Notes: generated by a model not told the origin, from the sequence alone. 64,000 nt of DNA from Micromonospora sp. WMMD1082 (GCF_029626175.1 NZ_JARUBM010000002.1:868001-932000), one strand, 5' to 3'; shown: positions 37,601 to 45,166, counted from the first letter of the stretch. A program made the numbers and translations.

Positions 37601-40400
37601 GCTTTTCCGTGACGGGATCGACGTCATAGACGCGCACGGGCCGCTGCTTCAGCAGGTCCTCGGCGATGTCGACTGCGGATCTCCGCTCGGTGCCCCACGT
37701 GCTTGTGGCGAGGGTCGTGGCGCGCCGCTTCGAGGTGACCGTCCAGTCGGCTCCGCCGACGCCGTGTTCGACGGCGAGGGTGGGGTCGTCCAGGAGTTCC
37801 TGCAGGAACTGCTGCACCGTCTCGCCGCTGACCCAACTCGCGCCCATCCGGACGCGAATCTCCTCCGGCGTGAGGTCGGCGGGCTTCACAGCGGTCAGGG
37901 CCTCGACGTTGGGCGCGTACCGCTCGTCCTGCTCGGCTGCGGCGCGGGCCTGGTCCAGTTTGATCCGCACGTTGCCGGACAGGTACTCCGCTGCCGGGAT
38001 GAGCCGGTCGGTGCCGGGCTCGTCGAAGACCAGGGTGCCCAGTTGCTGACGCGCGTCCTCCTGGTCTAGGCCGAGCAGCCACGCCACCTGCTCCAGCGTG
38101 ATCTGGCCGTACACGTCCTGGCAGATGGCGAGGGCGTCTTCGGGCGTCTCCGCGCCGAGCTTCGGTGCGCGAGGAGCGATCGCCCGGGTGGTGAAGATGT
38201 CGGACTTGTAGGCGACCTGCGATGCCTCGTCGAAGCGCTCCAGGGCGTAGACGAGGTTGGAGAAAGGATCGGCACGGAATCCGCCCTGCGCGGGGGCGAC
38301 CCGCCGCAGGATCGGTTCGCCGGTTTCCTCGTCGACCTTGCCCGTCTCGTAGGTGTTGTAGCGGTTGATCGGCCCGAACCGGGAAACGTAGCTGTCGTAG
38401 CGGCGGCCGAGCTGGGCACGAAGATGGCCGATTTCCTCGGTGTCGTCTAGCGTCGCTGCCTCCGCCTCCAGCAGCCGCATGGCGAGGTCGCGCAGTCGCA
38501 GCAGCTCTCGCAGTTCGTCGCCTTGCGTCTTCGGCGGCGCAAACGGCTCGGCCTGGCCGTTGATCACCCGGGTGAACGTGCCGTCCTTGCGCAGCGCCAG
38601 GTAGCCATCGGGCTGCTGCTCCGCCGCGGCGACGAACGCGATCGGCTGCGACTGCGTGGCCTGCCGGGCGGGGCTGTAGGTCAGCGCCTGGGCTTGCGCC
38701 TCCGCCACGATCTCCTGCAATGCAGCGCGCAGGGCCGGGGCGCAGTCGCGGTCACCGACGACGGCCAGTTCGTCCCCGCTGTAAAGGCCGCCGGTGCCGA
38801 GCCGGCCGAGCACCCGCCCCGGGCGGTCGAGGAAGTAGGCGTTGACGCGCACCTCATCCTCGCCCAAGGTGACCCGCCGGGTGGTTTCCCACTCCCGGGT
38901 GGCGGTGGCGGAACGGCCCTCCTCACGACGGCGCAGGATCAGTACGTCCATGACGGCATCGGTGCCAGCAGCTCTCGCCATGGCCTTTGAGGGCAACCGA
39001 ACGGCACCGACCAGGTCCGCAAGTTGGGAGATCTCCCGGCGGGCCGCAGGGTTCGCCCGGTCCATGCTGAAATGCGAGGTGAGCACCGCCATGAGCCCGC
39101 CCGGCCGCAGCAGGTGAAGGCTTTTGACCATGAAGTGGTCGTGAATACTATGGCCGCCAGGGTTGTGCTGGCGGTCCGTCAACGCGACCTTGCCAAAGGG
39201 AACGTTTCCGATGACGAGATCGAAGGCACCCGTGGGAAGGCGGGTGTCAGCGAAGCTCTCGTTGAGGATCCGGGCGTCCGGGTAGAGGGCCGCAGAGATG
39301 GCTGCGGTGACCGGGTCCAGTTCGACACCGACCATCTGCGCATGCTCCGGCGCAAAGGCGATGAAGTTGCCGCTGCCGGATCCCGGTTCGAGTACGTCGA
39401 CGCCGGTGAAGCCGAGCTGCTGCACGGCGTCCCACACGACTTTGACGACGGAGGCGTCGGTGTAGTGCGCGTTGAGCGTCGTCCGTCGCGCGGCACGCCA
39501 CTCGGTCTCGTCGAGCAATTCGGCAAGCTGCTCCCGCGCCCACACGTAGGTGCTGTCGTCGCGGTCCGGGTCGAAGACGGCGGGGACGGCACCCCATCCG
39601 GACCAGCGGGCGAGTACCTGTTGCTCGTCGACGGTGGCGGGCCGCTGGTCGGCTTGCAGCGTGCGCAGCACCCGCAGCGCGGCGATGTTCGCCTTGATTC
39701 GGGCGGCCTGGCCGGAGGGGGCAAGGTCCGCCTGCTCCGTGGGCCGGAACCTCGGTCCGCTCGGTGCCGCCTCGGTGTCGTGCGACTCGAAGCCGGAGGA
39801 GCGGGCGGAAGGAACGGGATCGTTCTCCGGCTCGATTGGGGGTACGGGCGGCGCGGGGTGTGGCAGGTCCGCCAGTTCGCCAAGCAGGTCGGTGGCCGCG
39901 GTCGGGGTGTTCGTCGGCCGCTGGGCGGGTTGGGCGATGTCTGGTGCGGCGGAGTCGGGTGAAGCCGTCGCCACCGGGGGCGGTAGCGCAGCCCCCGGTA
40001 GCGGTGCGGCAGGTTCTAGCGGGTCGGGCTCAGGTCGGTTGCCGGGTCGGGCAGCATCTCCCGCAGGACCTGGCCCTCGGCGCTCAGCCTGGCGTTGTTG
40101 AGCCGGCCGACCTTGCTCAGGTACGTCTCCTGCTCCGGGTCCGGGCCTGCCAGCGTCCTGCTCAGGTCCTCGATCTGCTGGGCGATTTGCTCCCCCAGTT
40201 CCGTGAAGAACTCGTCCGGGTCCTCGATCTGCCGATACCGATTCGGCAGGTGGCTCCTCCAGTGACTCATTGCTTGCGCTGCGTACTGGTTCACTCGTCT
40301 CCACCTCCAACTCGTCGAAGTCGTCCGGCTCCGACGCACGCGCCCAGAGGTAGTCGTCGAACGACAGCTGCCCGGCTATCTCCTTGCGCTTCCTTGCCAT
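31695..40400 (-). CDS. Giant N6-methyltransferase/SNF2-helicase protein (DarB-like)
   Basis: This protein of about 2901 residues has an N6-adenine methyltransferase domain, with motif I VLEPGSGSGNF (about 335-345) and the catalytic-type IGNVPFG (about 397-403). An SNF2-type helicase follows: GAGKTAEM (about 1027), DEGHLFKNL (about 1183), TATPVANS, and QQREGRILRQGN (about 1783). Between helicase lobes lies an insert of about 240 residues with repeated WxG/LWSG units. The C-terminal 1000 residues include a coiled coil and two tandem copies of a domain of about 110 residues. Layout resembles phage P1 DarB and ICE methylase-helicases, proposed to protect incoming DNA or help transfer. The ATG at 40400 follows GGGGGATG; the first 130 residues are low complexity and a second gene overlaps them, so the true start could be further downstream. 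Confidence 0.85.
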   Translation of the reverse strand: MARKRKEIAGQLSFDDYLWARASEPDDFDELEVETSEPVRSASNESLEEPPAESVSADRGPGRVLHGTGGANRPADRGPEQDAGRPGPGAGDVPEQGRPAQQRQAERRGPGPAGDAARPGNRPEPDPLEPAAPLPGAALPPPVATASPDSAAPDIAQPAQRPTNTPTAATDLLGELADLPHPAPPVPPIEPENDPVPSARSSGFESHDTEAAPSGPRFRPTEQADLAPSGQAARIKANIAALRVLRTLQADQRPATVDEQQVLARWSGWGAVPAVFDPDRDDSTYVWAREQLAELLDETEWRAARRTTLNAHYTDASVVKVVWDAVQQLGFTGVDVLEPGSGSGNFIAFAPEHAQMVGVELDPVTAAISAALYPDARILNESFADTRLPTGAFDLVIGNVPFGKVALTDRQHNPGGHSIHDHFMVKSLHLLRPGGLMAVLTSHFSMDRANPAARREISQLADLVGAVRLPSKAMARAAGTDAVMDVLILRRREEGRSATATREWETTRRVTLGEDEVRVNAYFLDRPGRVLGRLGTGGLYSGDELAVVGDRDCAPALRAALQEIVAEAQAQALTYSPARQATQSQPIAFVAAAEQQPDGYLALRKDGTFTRVINGQAEPFAPPKTQGDELRELLRLRDLAMRLLEAEAATLDDTEEIGHLRAQLGRRYDSYVSRFGPINRYNTYETGKVDEETGEPILRRVAPAQGGFRADPFSNLVYALERFDEASQVAYKSDIFTTRAIAPRAPKLGAETPEDALAICQDVYGQITLEQVAWLLGLDQEDARQQLGTLVFDEPGTDRLIPAAEYLSGNVRIKLDQARAAAEQDERYAPNVEALTAVKPADLTPEEIRVRMGASWVSGETVQQFLQELLDDPTLAVEHGVGGADWTVTSKRRATTLATSTWGTERRSAVDIAEDLLKQRPVRVYDVDPVTEKRRLNADATLAAQTKATEINERFSDWLWGEPQRANAHLAIYNERFNSLVLRSYDGAKLTLPGLALTFKPHPHQYSAVARIVNEPSVGLWHEVGAGKTAEMVMGAMELRRLGLVRKPMIIVPNHMLEQFSREFLQLYPQARLLSASSADLTADRRRLFQARVTTGAWDAVIMTHRAFEQVAMSPEYQRTYLKSKIEKLERRLELAKGARQKRLVKQLEGAIGRAEERIKKKLNTKKDPGLTFEMMGVDYLFVDEGHLFKNLERPSRIPGMGIPGSNRSTDLDMKLRWLRETNDRVGTIATATPVANSLGEVHTMLMYLAPHLMRSLNIDEFDAWAATFGETVEGIEVVPEGGGLRMNSRFAKFYNVPELLRLLHQVADVKTAEDLALPVPALKQREDGQRLPRTVVIPASDGLSDYLTALVDRADKVRRGDVDPTDDNLLKITHNGRSAAMDLRLVPPTADEIADVLRRFEVLDDEPAAAVAANLAAVWSRQRPNPLDPTTAAWPGEVWHDEGETLWSGQFDHATEQALLHLSDSHDWSAGPLSSSQIFDTLANYDGLGDPDVRQRVAEHLIDHWATEPPFAQVGRSVRWPDSVEDGTGRVVWSGHLPHTLQQALAFAYREADAGDPVTADRLAELMDTYDRLADPAIRQRLAGELASLWSEQPPPGVVAGDDRQRAAATAWPGPIIALPGLLWSGPFSEEVQSALLAIRGIDPEAPSKLAAAAETIARVYAEHRDDIFSDSDGQPHPRPGALQIVFSDLGVPAAGWNAYDELREQLVARGVPRGQIRFMHEAGNDAEKAALFAAARDGRISVLIGSTEKMGVGTNVQQRAVALHHLDCPWRPADLQQREGRILRQGNQNAEVEIIRYVTEGSFDGFMWQTVARKAEFIAQLMRGRLDVREIEDIGDAALSYNEVKALATGNPLLLDQAALQAEVTKLERMERSHHRERDRMAWVRREREQDISILRTEIEEATAARARRIDTSGDKFRITVLGQSTGERKQGNLLLRDALKALTAPPPRGEQEVATIGGFQVVAEHRWIEAQNRRLLYVSLPDLPRAEFALSPAELDNADLVNRLENRLRGLDAIVGQLQRDLAAKEQDLDRITSGLDAPFKHADALRTALLRLEEVNAQIADASKSQPSTTPTAPAETTTAPKHVDPTIIRTGRPGHPDGNDTMQVLTLTTAAIQTYGWVSRRDADASDGKLVPTAAIVDTAINGDGYDATGLRQELEAAITDDTRAYAAAAREYAIALPNADVSDYAYQLRLAATEDTVGPRHFATLVSAVSSYQRHLQDQTIRHTTATSTWQGQKGDKVSFDARVLAARSYNRHRRGGGQSAATTLYLADASGNLWTWRAPNLNAFRDGTYVHVNGKIKGHDTTDGHRQTELGRCLLTPIDQPADWPGAHKDTTNPPKEAAPPPAEPEPRRAEPPPDRAQQLTETPEPSAESAGTPPAATVAVTAPVNLDAWAAGPGTRASADDITWLSDVLTGLANDPRTQMWALANSLDNFTHPFADMLANTFMDAFEERIDLLRWAYFGDKQDQAALQEAATEAVHAAVRSAAGVQAIAARAEAEPEATQPAGIPDDDEPHVDPDHTAEPERSVGTPGPDQAEPASSDDLDQREQQIRYRQIALKIEEHAAGYHRSTGSAHRYIAEMVDATPTELEWIKTHIANHPEVLGLPYRTPAQWDQVRQRRGEEAFQQAEAAHAAGDLTSALDCLDEARACGVLSLAEWHAGREFVLTHATNEIPSPPTPSHETPDRREEPQQQTPHDVALTDRQTRVRQRQLVLALEQYVSVDEQNPGDGLRCAAETVRATEQERKWMADYAQANPQVLEGERLGDARIHDINRKAGRKAFAAATEAMRRGDFDLALARLDDAEVHCPEGHPDRGGTWDHYRRIVRSKAGASAEGEPGTAAHSVSGRKDSAIQERSGPAALARAGHAARRPALTADSSRAPADPAPPATTTRNAHGR
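40016..40294 (-). CDS. Overlapping 92-residue protein inside the DarB-like N-terminus
   Basis: A second reading frame on the same strand starts at a GTG (40292-40294) behind a near-perfect ribosome binding site GGAGGTGG with 6-nt spacing. It encodes MNQYAAQAMSHWRSHLPNRYRQ, then an acidic helical stretch (DPDEFFTELGEQIAQQIEDLS) and LSKVGRLNNARLSAEGQVLREMLP. This composition is far more protein-like than the Pro/Gly/Arg-rich frame of the giant gene across the same bases. The style recalls small proteins that precede methylase-helicase genes in Firmicute conjugative elements, though I cannot name a family. Either both frames are translated or the giant protein starts downstream of 40016. Confidence 0.65.
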   Translation of the reverse strand: MNQYAAQAMSHWRSHLPNRYRQIEDPDEFFTELGEQIAQQIEDLSRTLAGPDPEQETYLSKVGRLNNARLSAEGQVLREMLPDPATDLSPTR

Positions 40401-40404
40401 GGAA

Positions 40405-41226
40405 TCACATCCCCCGGTGCCTGCGGTCGCCCTTATCCAGGCCGTTGTTGTGGTGGTTCTTGGCCGCCGATGGGGCCTCACGGGCCGTACGGTCGCCGCT
40501 GGCGGTCGATGGTGTCTCGGCCGGTCCGGCCAGTCGGGCGAGCGGGGCAGGGTGCTGGCCGGGCCGTTCGTCGGCGATCGCCCGAGCCGCCTCGGCGAGG
40601 TCGTCGAGCCAGTCGACGGCCGGTATCCCGTCGATGGCGTTTGTGGCAGCGAGCTTGCTGTCCCGGATCGGGATGATGATGCGGTTGGCGGTCCAGTACG
40701 CCTGTCTCCATCCGTCCTTGACGGCGTGGGTCCAGGCGACGCTGGCGGCGGCTGCGGCGCGCTGCGCGTTGGTGCGGGCGCGGTTGTCGCTGGCCGCAGC
40801 CTCGAATGTCCGCCCTAACGGACGATTACTTCCCTCTTCCGTACTCGCTCCGTCGTGACGCCGGACTTCGTCATGGGCCGCGGCCGTCAACTGGTCCAGG
40901 AGTCCGCGCACGACGTGCCCGGGGTCGTTCTTGTCGCTGAGGCGGCTGGTCGCCTCGCGGGCGGATGCGGTGATGTGACCGTCCACAGCCAGGACTCCGG
41001 CTCGCTTGCCGGAGGCGAAACCGAGCGGGAAGACGGCCTTGACCACAAAGTCAACGCCAACCAGCTGTCGATCGTCGGCGGGTGAGACCGGCGCCTCGTT
41101 CCACCCCTCGTTCCACGCTATGGCCGTTAAGGCGGCCAGGTTCGATGGGGCCGGCCAGGACGCATCTGCCCAGTAGTAGCCCAGATGCGCTGCGACAGCG
41201 TCCCGGGTAACGGGTCGGCGGGTCAT
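40405..41226 (-). CDS. Unrecognised 273-residue element protein
   Basis: I do not recognise this family. The start is the ATG at 41226 behind GGAGG; a GTG two codons earlier is also possible. The N-terminal 80 residues include tryptophan-rich helices (HLGYYWADASWPAP, IAWNEGWNEAP) and a hydrophobic segment VDFVVKAVFPLGF. The rest is helical and alanine-rich, with a C-terminal Pro/Ala tail ending in basic and His residues. No membrane helix or enzyme motif is clear. It ends four bases before the DarB-like start, and its last codons form that gene's ribosome binding site, so the two are coupled. Confidence 0.7.
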   Translation of the reverse strand: MTRRPVTRDAVAAHLGYYWADASWPAPSNLAALTAIAWNEGWNEAPVSPADDRQLVGVDFVVKAVFPLGFASGKRAGVLAVDGHITASAREATSRLSDKNDPGHVVRGLLDQLTAAAHDEVRRHDGASTEEGSNRPLGRTFEAAASDNRARTNAQRAAAAASVAWTHAVKDGWRQAYWTANRIIIPIRDSKLAATNAIDGIPAVDWLDDLAEAARAIADERPGQHPAPLARLAGPAETPSTASGDRTAREAPSAAKNHHNNGLDKGDRRHRGM

Positions 41227-41357
41227 GGGCACCTCCGCGCCGCAGCCGCAGCCGCAGCGGCATGGACACCGACCGAGGCCGGGGTGGCCTGTTTCGTGAC
41301 GGTGGCTTGCGGAGGATGGCGTCGTCGGCGCGGGGCGGTCATGCTGCGGCTCCTCGT

Positions 41358-41990
41358 CTATCTGGTGTGCGGACGGGCGACTGCCCCGTGGATCGGCGCT
41401 CCACCGGGCTGGTGGGCCGGGGAGCCGGCGGCAGCGCCCGGCGCGGCAGTGGGCGGGGCCGCAAAGCTCAGCTGGGCAACGCCATTAGGCGGAGCTTCCG
41501 GGTTGGCCGTCCCGGCGGTGCTCGGGTCGGCAGCGGCGGTGGGTGTTGCCGACGCCGGTCGTGGATGGGTGGGCGTAGTTCGGGAGGTGACTGCTGGCGT
41601 ACGGGCATAGGCCCGTGCGGTTTCGGTGTGCAGTGGCCCGTTGGTGGCGTCGGTGAGCAGGGTGAGCGTGGTCGGGTTGGTTCGCACAGCCACCCATGGC
41701 CGGTCCGCGAGACCAATACGGTCTGCGATGCCGCGCACGATCTCCGACCAGTCGTGGTCGGAGAGTCGGCGCTCACCGGGTTGGGTACGCAGGGCGAGTG
41801 CCATCACGCGGGCCCGGTCGGCAAGCCGTCGTAGGTCGACACGCCAGGTGCCCGCGTGCCACCCGCCGCCGACGTCGATGACGCGCGTTTCGGCCAGATG
41901 ACTGCGATTAGCAGCTCGGCCCACCGCCCGTACGGTGATCGAGCCGGCGATCTGTCGCGAGGACTGAGAGTCGTAAGCACTTACCAACAT
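41358..41990 (-). CDS. Relaxase-like fragment paralogue (210 residues)
   Basis: Residues about 70-125 (GERRLSDHDWSEIVRGIADRIGL, then WVAVRTNPTTLTLLT) match the part of the relaxase at 58137-59549 that reads ERRLTHQEW...VR...GL...RWIAIAHGHARVDVV. The histidine motif of the relaxase is replaced here by RTNPTT, so nicking activity is not expected. The C-terminal third is Pro/Ala/Thr-rich low complexity. The ATG at 41990 has a GGAGG site 8 bp upstream. It may be a decayed duplicate or a DNA-binding transfer accessory protein. Confidence 0.7.
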   Translation of the reverse strand: MLVSAYDSQSSRQIAGSITVRAVGRAANRSHLAETRVIDVGGGWHAGTWRVDLRRLADRARVMALALRTQPGERRLSDHDWSEIVRGIADRIGLADRPWVAVRTNPTTLTLLTDATNGPLHTETARAYARTPAVTSRTTPTHPRPASATPTAAADPSTAGTANPEAPPNGVAQLSFAAPPTAAPGAAAGSPAHQPGGAPIHGAVARPHTR

Positions 41991-42075
41991 TGGTGATGCC
42001 TCCAGAAATGGCCGGGCTCGCGAGGAGCGCCAGCAGGAACCAGCGACAAGAAAGTCGGAAATGCCGAGTTCCTGC

Positions 42076-43194
42076 TTATCGACGGATGTGCACCCCCACC
42101 GAGTCCAACCAGGACAGCGGGTCGACCGCGTTGGCAGCCGTCAGCGGCGGCGCGTTTCGGTGGACCTCGAAGTGCAGGTGTGGACCGGAGGAGCGACCTG
42201 TGCTGCCGACCCAGCCGATGAGCTGCCCGGCCTGGACCTGCTCGCCGGCGGAGACGGCGAGACGCACCGCATGGCAGTAGCGGGTGGCGATGCCGTTGCC
42301 GTGGTTGATGTTGACCAGCAGCCCGCAGCCCGACAGGTTCGGGTTTCCGGGCCGGTCGCAGTACGCGCTGTCGCACCGGGCGGCTAGGACGACGCCAGCC
42401 GCAGCGGCGTAGATCGGAGTTCCGGTCGCCGCGGCGAGGTCGATACCGTCGTGGCTGGGCCGCGATGGCGGCCGGAACCTGCTGACGAGTTGGTAGCTGT
42501 CGGCGGGTAGCGGAAGGCGCCAGGCGCCAGTGCCTCCCGCTTCGAGGGTGTACTTGCCGATGCGGGAGCGGACCTGCTGGGGATAGTCGTGTGCCTTGCC
42601 CGCAGCCGGTACCCCGCCGGCGCTGGCGATGCAGCCGCGGCCACAGAAGTAGCCGGCCCAGGCGATGTCGAGAGGGTCGCCGTGCAGCACGTTCGCGTCG
42701 ATGTTGCGGGAGGCCCACGCGACGAGGTCGCACATCAGGCGACCCATCGCGTAGATGGCGTCTTCGGGGTCGTCCGGCCCGTTGCGCCCGTCGTTGTCGT
42801 AGTCGTCGCCCCAGTTCGCCCACGTGCCGCGCTGGAACTGCGCGATGCCGATGGCAGGCCCACCGCGCTCGGGCGGATTGTCGGCGACGGCGTCGGCACG
42901 CCAACTGCTCTCCAGGTCGATCTGCGCAGCGATCATCGGCGGCGTGATCTGGGGGCAGATCGATCCGGCGCGGACCACCCAGGGAGCGAGGTAACGAGCA
43001 TGGGGCTGTATGGCGTCGACGTTGAGTGGGCCGCTGGCGGGGGCGGCGACCAGCGCCGGGCTCGCGGCGAGCAGGGTGGCGGCGCCCGAGGCCACGAAGG
43101 CGACCAGACCGGCCGCAATGGCCACCACGCCTGTGAGCAGCAGTACGAGGGCGCGCACCGATGTCGGGCTGGCTTGTCCGTTCGTGCTGGTCAT
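42076..43194 (-). CDS. Transfer peptidoglycan hydrolase: lytic-transglycosylase-like plus M23 peptidase
   Basis: This 372-residue protein is membrane-anchored by a helix at about 16-38. A lysozyme/SLT-like domain follows (ICPQITPPMIAAQIDLESSW with the catalytic-type Glu, then GIAQFQRGTW). The C-terminal M23 domain has the zinc ligands of HxxxD and HxH type: SHDGIDLA and GPHLHFEVH. Together they would cut glycan and peptide links of the cell wall, as VirB1-type proteins do during type IV secretion. The ATG at 43194 lies 5 bp after the upstream lipoprotein stop. It is divergent from the secretion operon but part of the same module. Confidence 0.9.
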   Translation of the reverse strand: MTSTNGQASPTSVRALVLLLTGVVAIAAGLVAFVASGAATLLAASPALVAAPASGPLNVDAIQPHARYLAPWVVRAGSICPQITPPMIAAQIDLESSWRADAVADNPPERGGPAIGIAQFQRGTWANWGDDYDNDGRNGPDDPEDAIYAMGRLMCDLVAWASRNIDANVLHGDPLDIAWAGYFCGRGCIASAGGVPAAGKAHDYPQQVRSRIGKYTLEAGGTGAWRLPLPADSYQLVSRFRPPSRPSHDGIDLAAATGTPIYAAAAGVVLAARCDSAYCDRPGNPNLSGCGLLVNINHGNGIATRYCHAVRLAVSAGEQVQAGQLIGWVGSTGRSSGPHLHFEVHRNAPPLTAANAVDPLSWLDSVGVHIRR

Positions 43195-43199
43195 CGCGA

Positions 43200-43739
43200 T
43201 CAGCCGATCTCGTATTCGCTGATCCGCCACCCGACCGTGCTCGGCCGCAGGCCGCACACGACGGTGTGGCGTTCGAGCGTGCCCCGCCAGCCGTCACGCC
43301 CGATCGGTTGCACTGTCACGAGTGCGCCGACGTGCCGCTGCTCGGCGGTATCGGGCGGAAGCGCGTCTCCGGCGTACGGGCCGAGCTGAACGTCGGTGTA
43401 GGCGCGGTGGTGGACCAGTTCCTGCCATTGCGGGGTCTGGCGTGCCGAGTCCTGGTCGACCACCGCCGCAGCCAACCTGGCGTCCAGGTACATCGCGGCC
43501 CACCGATAAGCGCCGGCGCGATCACGGTCGACGGCGGTGTCCACGCGATGCGCGGCGACGGCGAACGCCGCGCACACCGCGTGCGGGTCGTGGTAGTTCA
43601 CCGACGGGTCTACGAGCTGGGGCGACACCGCCGCGGACGGCTGCGGACGAGGCTCAGGGGTCGTTGCCGCGCAGGCGCCGAGCAGCCCGGCCGTGAATAC
43701 GACCGCCAGTAGGGCGGGAATGCGAAGGGAGCGGATCAT
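43200..43739 (-). CDS. Lipoprotein of the transfer module (179 residues)
   Basis: This protein has a lipoprotein signal with lipobox LLGAC (Cys about 23) and a mature domain of about 150 residues (AVCAAFAVAAHRVDTAVDRDRAGAYRWAAMYLD...) of the kind of small accessory lipoproteins that accompany actinomycete T4SS. No enzyme motif is visible. The ATG at 43739 opens the leftward transcript from the divergent gap; the longer open frame lacks a signal sequence. It overlaps nothing and is separated from the peptidase by 5 bp, so the two genes form a transcription unit. Confidence 0.8.
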   Translation of the reverse strand: MIRSLRIPALLAVVFTAGLLGACAATTPEPRPQPSAAVSPQLVDPSVNYHDPHAVCAAFAVAAHRVDTAVDRDRAGAYRWAAMYLDARLAAAVVDQDSARQTPQWQELVHHRAYTDVQLGPYAGDALPPDTAEQRHVGALVTVQPIGRDGWRGTLERHTVVCGLRPSTVGWRISEYEIG

Positions 43740-44097
43740 GCTGTCACGCTCGGGTCCGCCCGTAGGCGGCGACGCTGCCGTAGCGCCGTAACGCCACCGG
43801 CTCCGCACCCCGAAACGAGGGAAGCCCGAGGCGTGGATTCGCCTCGCCGACATCAATCGGCTCGGCGACGCGCGGATAGCCAGCTACGGGACCGGCCTGC
43901 TCAACAGATCGCGGATGAGCCCTGTCGCGCCGGACACCCGCGCGCAGCAGCGGGGAGCAGTTGCGGACCGCCGCTACCCGTAGCGCCCGCAGCGCTCCCG
44001 TCAACGTCGGCGGTAACCGTAACGGCTCCGCACCCCGACGAACGTCTCCGGCAGCGGCCCCGACCGGGCCGCATTTCGATTGTCGGAGGAGATCGAC
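43740..44097. promoter_or_regulatory. Divergent control region of the secretion operon with repeats
   Basis: This 358-bp gap separates leftward (lipoprotein, peptidase) and rightward (T4SS) transcripts. It contains a perfect palindrome CGCTACCCGTAGCG (43972-43985), CCGTAGC/CCGTAAC half sites at 43778, 43786 and 44017, and a 15-bp direct repeat GGCTCCGCACCCCGA at 43799-43813 and 44024-44038. GGAGGAG precedes the ATG at 44098. The half sites recur near other transfer genes, so a shared regulator is likely. An origin of transfer here is possible but unsupported by a nic motif. Confidence 0.6.
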
Positions 44098-44394
44098 ATG
44101 GTCCTCAAGCTCGTCGTTGCCGGCCAAGCGGCGCTCGCCGCGAACGCCCCGAATCCGGCGCCGTCGGCACCGCCCGGAATGGAGGCGGTAGCCACCAGCT
44201 TCCTCAGCTGGGGAAAGTGGATCTTGCTGGTCGCGGGCGTCCTCGGGTTTTTCATCTGCGCCGGAATGATGATCATCGGACGGCGTAACCGGTCGCAGAC
44301 CGCCGTGGATGGTGCCGCAGGCGTGCCCTGGGTGCTCGCCGGACTGGCGCTGACCAGTCTGGCCGCCGGCATCGCGGGGGTGGCACTCACGTGA
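44098..44394 (+). CDS. Small membrane protein of the T4SS (VirB2/TrbC-like)
   Basis: This 98-residue protein has two hydrophobic segments: ILLVAGVLGFFICAGMMIIG and VLAGLALTSLAAGIAGVAL, after an N-terminal stretch of about 30 residues. Small two-helix proteins at the head of T4SS operons are VirB2/TrbC-like, i.e. candidate pilin or channel proteins. The ATG at 44098 follows GGAGGAG; an in-frame ATG at 44080 lacks a good site. Its stop overlaps the next gene by 4 bp. Confidence 0.75.
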   Translation: MVLKLVVAGQAALAANAPNPAPSAPPGMEAVATSFLSWGKWILLVAGVLGFFICAGMMIIGRRNRSQTAVDGAAGVPWVLAGLALTSLAAGIAGVALT

Positions 44395-45164
44395 ACCGCC
44401 GCATCTCGCACGCGGCGCCCCGCAGCCGCATCCGTCCCATGGTCGTCGCCGCCGTCGGGATGGCACTGCTTGTGCTGGCTTCGGTTGCGGTCGCCCGCAG
44501 TGGCGACGACACCCGGAACGATCACGCCTCGCCTGGGCAGCCACTCACCGAGGCGAATGCGCCGGCGGACGCTCCGGCATCCGACGTACCTCAGCAGGTG
44601 GCCGTCGAGGTCTCATGGCCTACCGACCTGACCTGGACCACCGTGGCGGGGCTCGGTCTGCCGGTCTCCGCCACCGCGGGTCCACGCGACTCCCCCGCTG
44701 GGCGAGCGCGAGGCTTCGCACAGACACCGTCCGGTGCCGTTCTCGCCGCACTGCACCTGCTGGTGCGGACCAGTCCGCAGGTGGGGCCCCGGATTTGGGG
44801 CCCGACGCTGCGTGAGCAGGTCGTCGGGCCGGATGTTGCGGCGTACATCGATGCGGTGACCGAGGACTACGCCGTTGCTCAGGAGCAGTTGCAGATTCCC
44901 TACGGCGATCCGCTGTCTCCCATCTACGCGTCGATCGCCGGGGTCCGCATCGACTCGTACGGCCCACAGGCGGCCAGCCTGCGGCTGCTCATCGAAGCGC
45001 CGGACGGCAACGGTGGCGTCGCCCGCGCGGCCACGGTGGTGCAGGTCTCCTGGACGGGCACGGACTGGAGTCTGATCGCTCCGCCCCGGGGCGACTGGTC
45101 CACGGTCCGCGCCCTGGTCGGCCCTGCCGTTGTCCGCAGCTACACGCCGCTGCCGGGCAGGTAG
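44391..45164 (+). CDS. T4SS single-pass membrane protein (VirB8/TcpC-like position)
   Basis: This 257-residue protein starts at a GTG overlapping the previous stop (GTGA). One N-terminal membrane helix (MVVAAVGMALLVLASVAVA, about 17-35) anchors an exported domain of about 200 residues with a conserved-looking core (TPSGAVLAALHLLVRTSPQVGP and LRLLIEAPDGNGGVARAATVVQVSW). This is the layout and position of VirB8/TcpC-like subunits in Gram-positive conjugation machines. Fold assignment would need structure prediction. Confidence 0.75.
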   Translation: MNRRISHAAPRSRIRPMVVAAVGMALLVLASVAVARSGDDTRNDHASPGQPLTEANAPADAPASDVPQQVAVEVSWPTDLTWTTVAGLGLPVSATAGPRDSPAGRARGFAQTPSGAVLAALHLLVRTSPQVGPRIWGPTLREQVVGPDVAAYIDAVTEDYAVAQEQLQIPYGDPLSPIYASIAGVRIDSYGPQAASLRLLIEAPDGNGGVARAATVVQVSWTGTDWSLIAPPRGDWSTVRALVGPAVVRSYTPLPGR

Positions 45165-45166
45165 CC

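Noticed and set aside
41981..43297. Minus-strand frame of 438 codons overlapping the M23 peptidase gene
   Set aside because: The composition is Arg/Pro-rich; the peptidase motifs and signal are in the neighbouring frame.
43740..44097. Origin of transfer
   Set aside because: Repeats are present, but no nic-site consensus is recognisable and no relaxase is adjacent, so I annotate only a control region.
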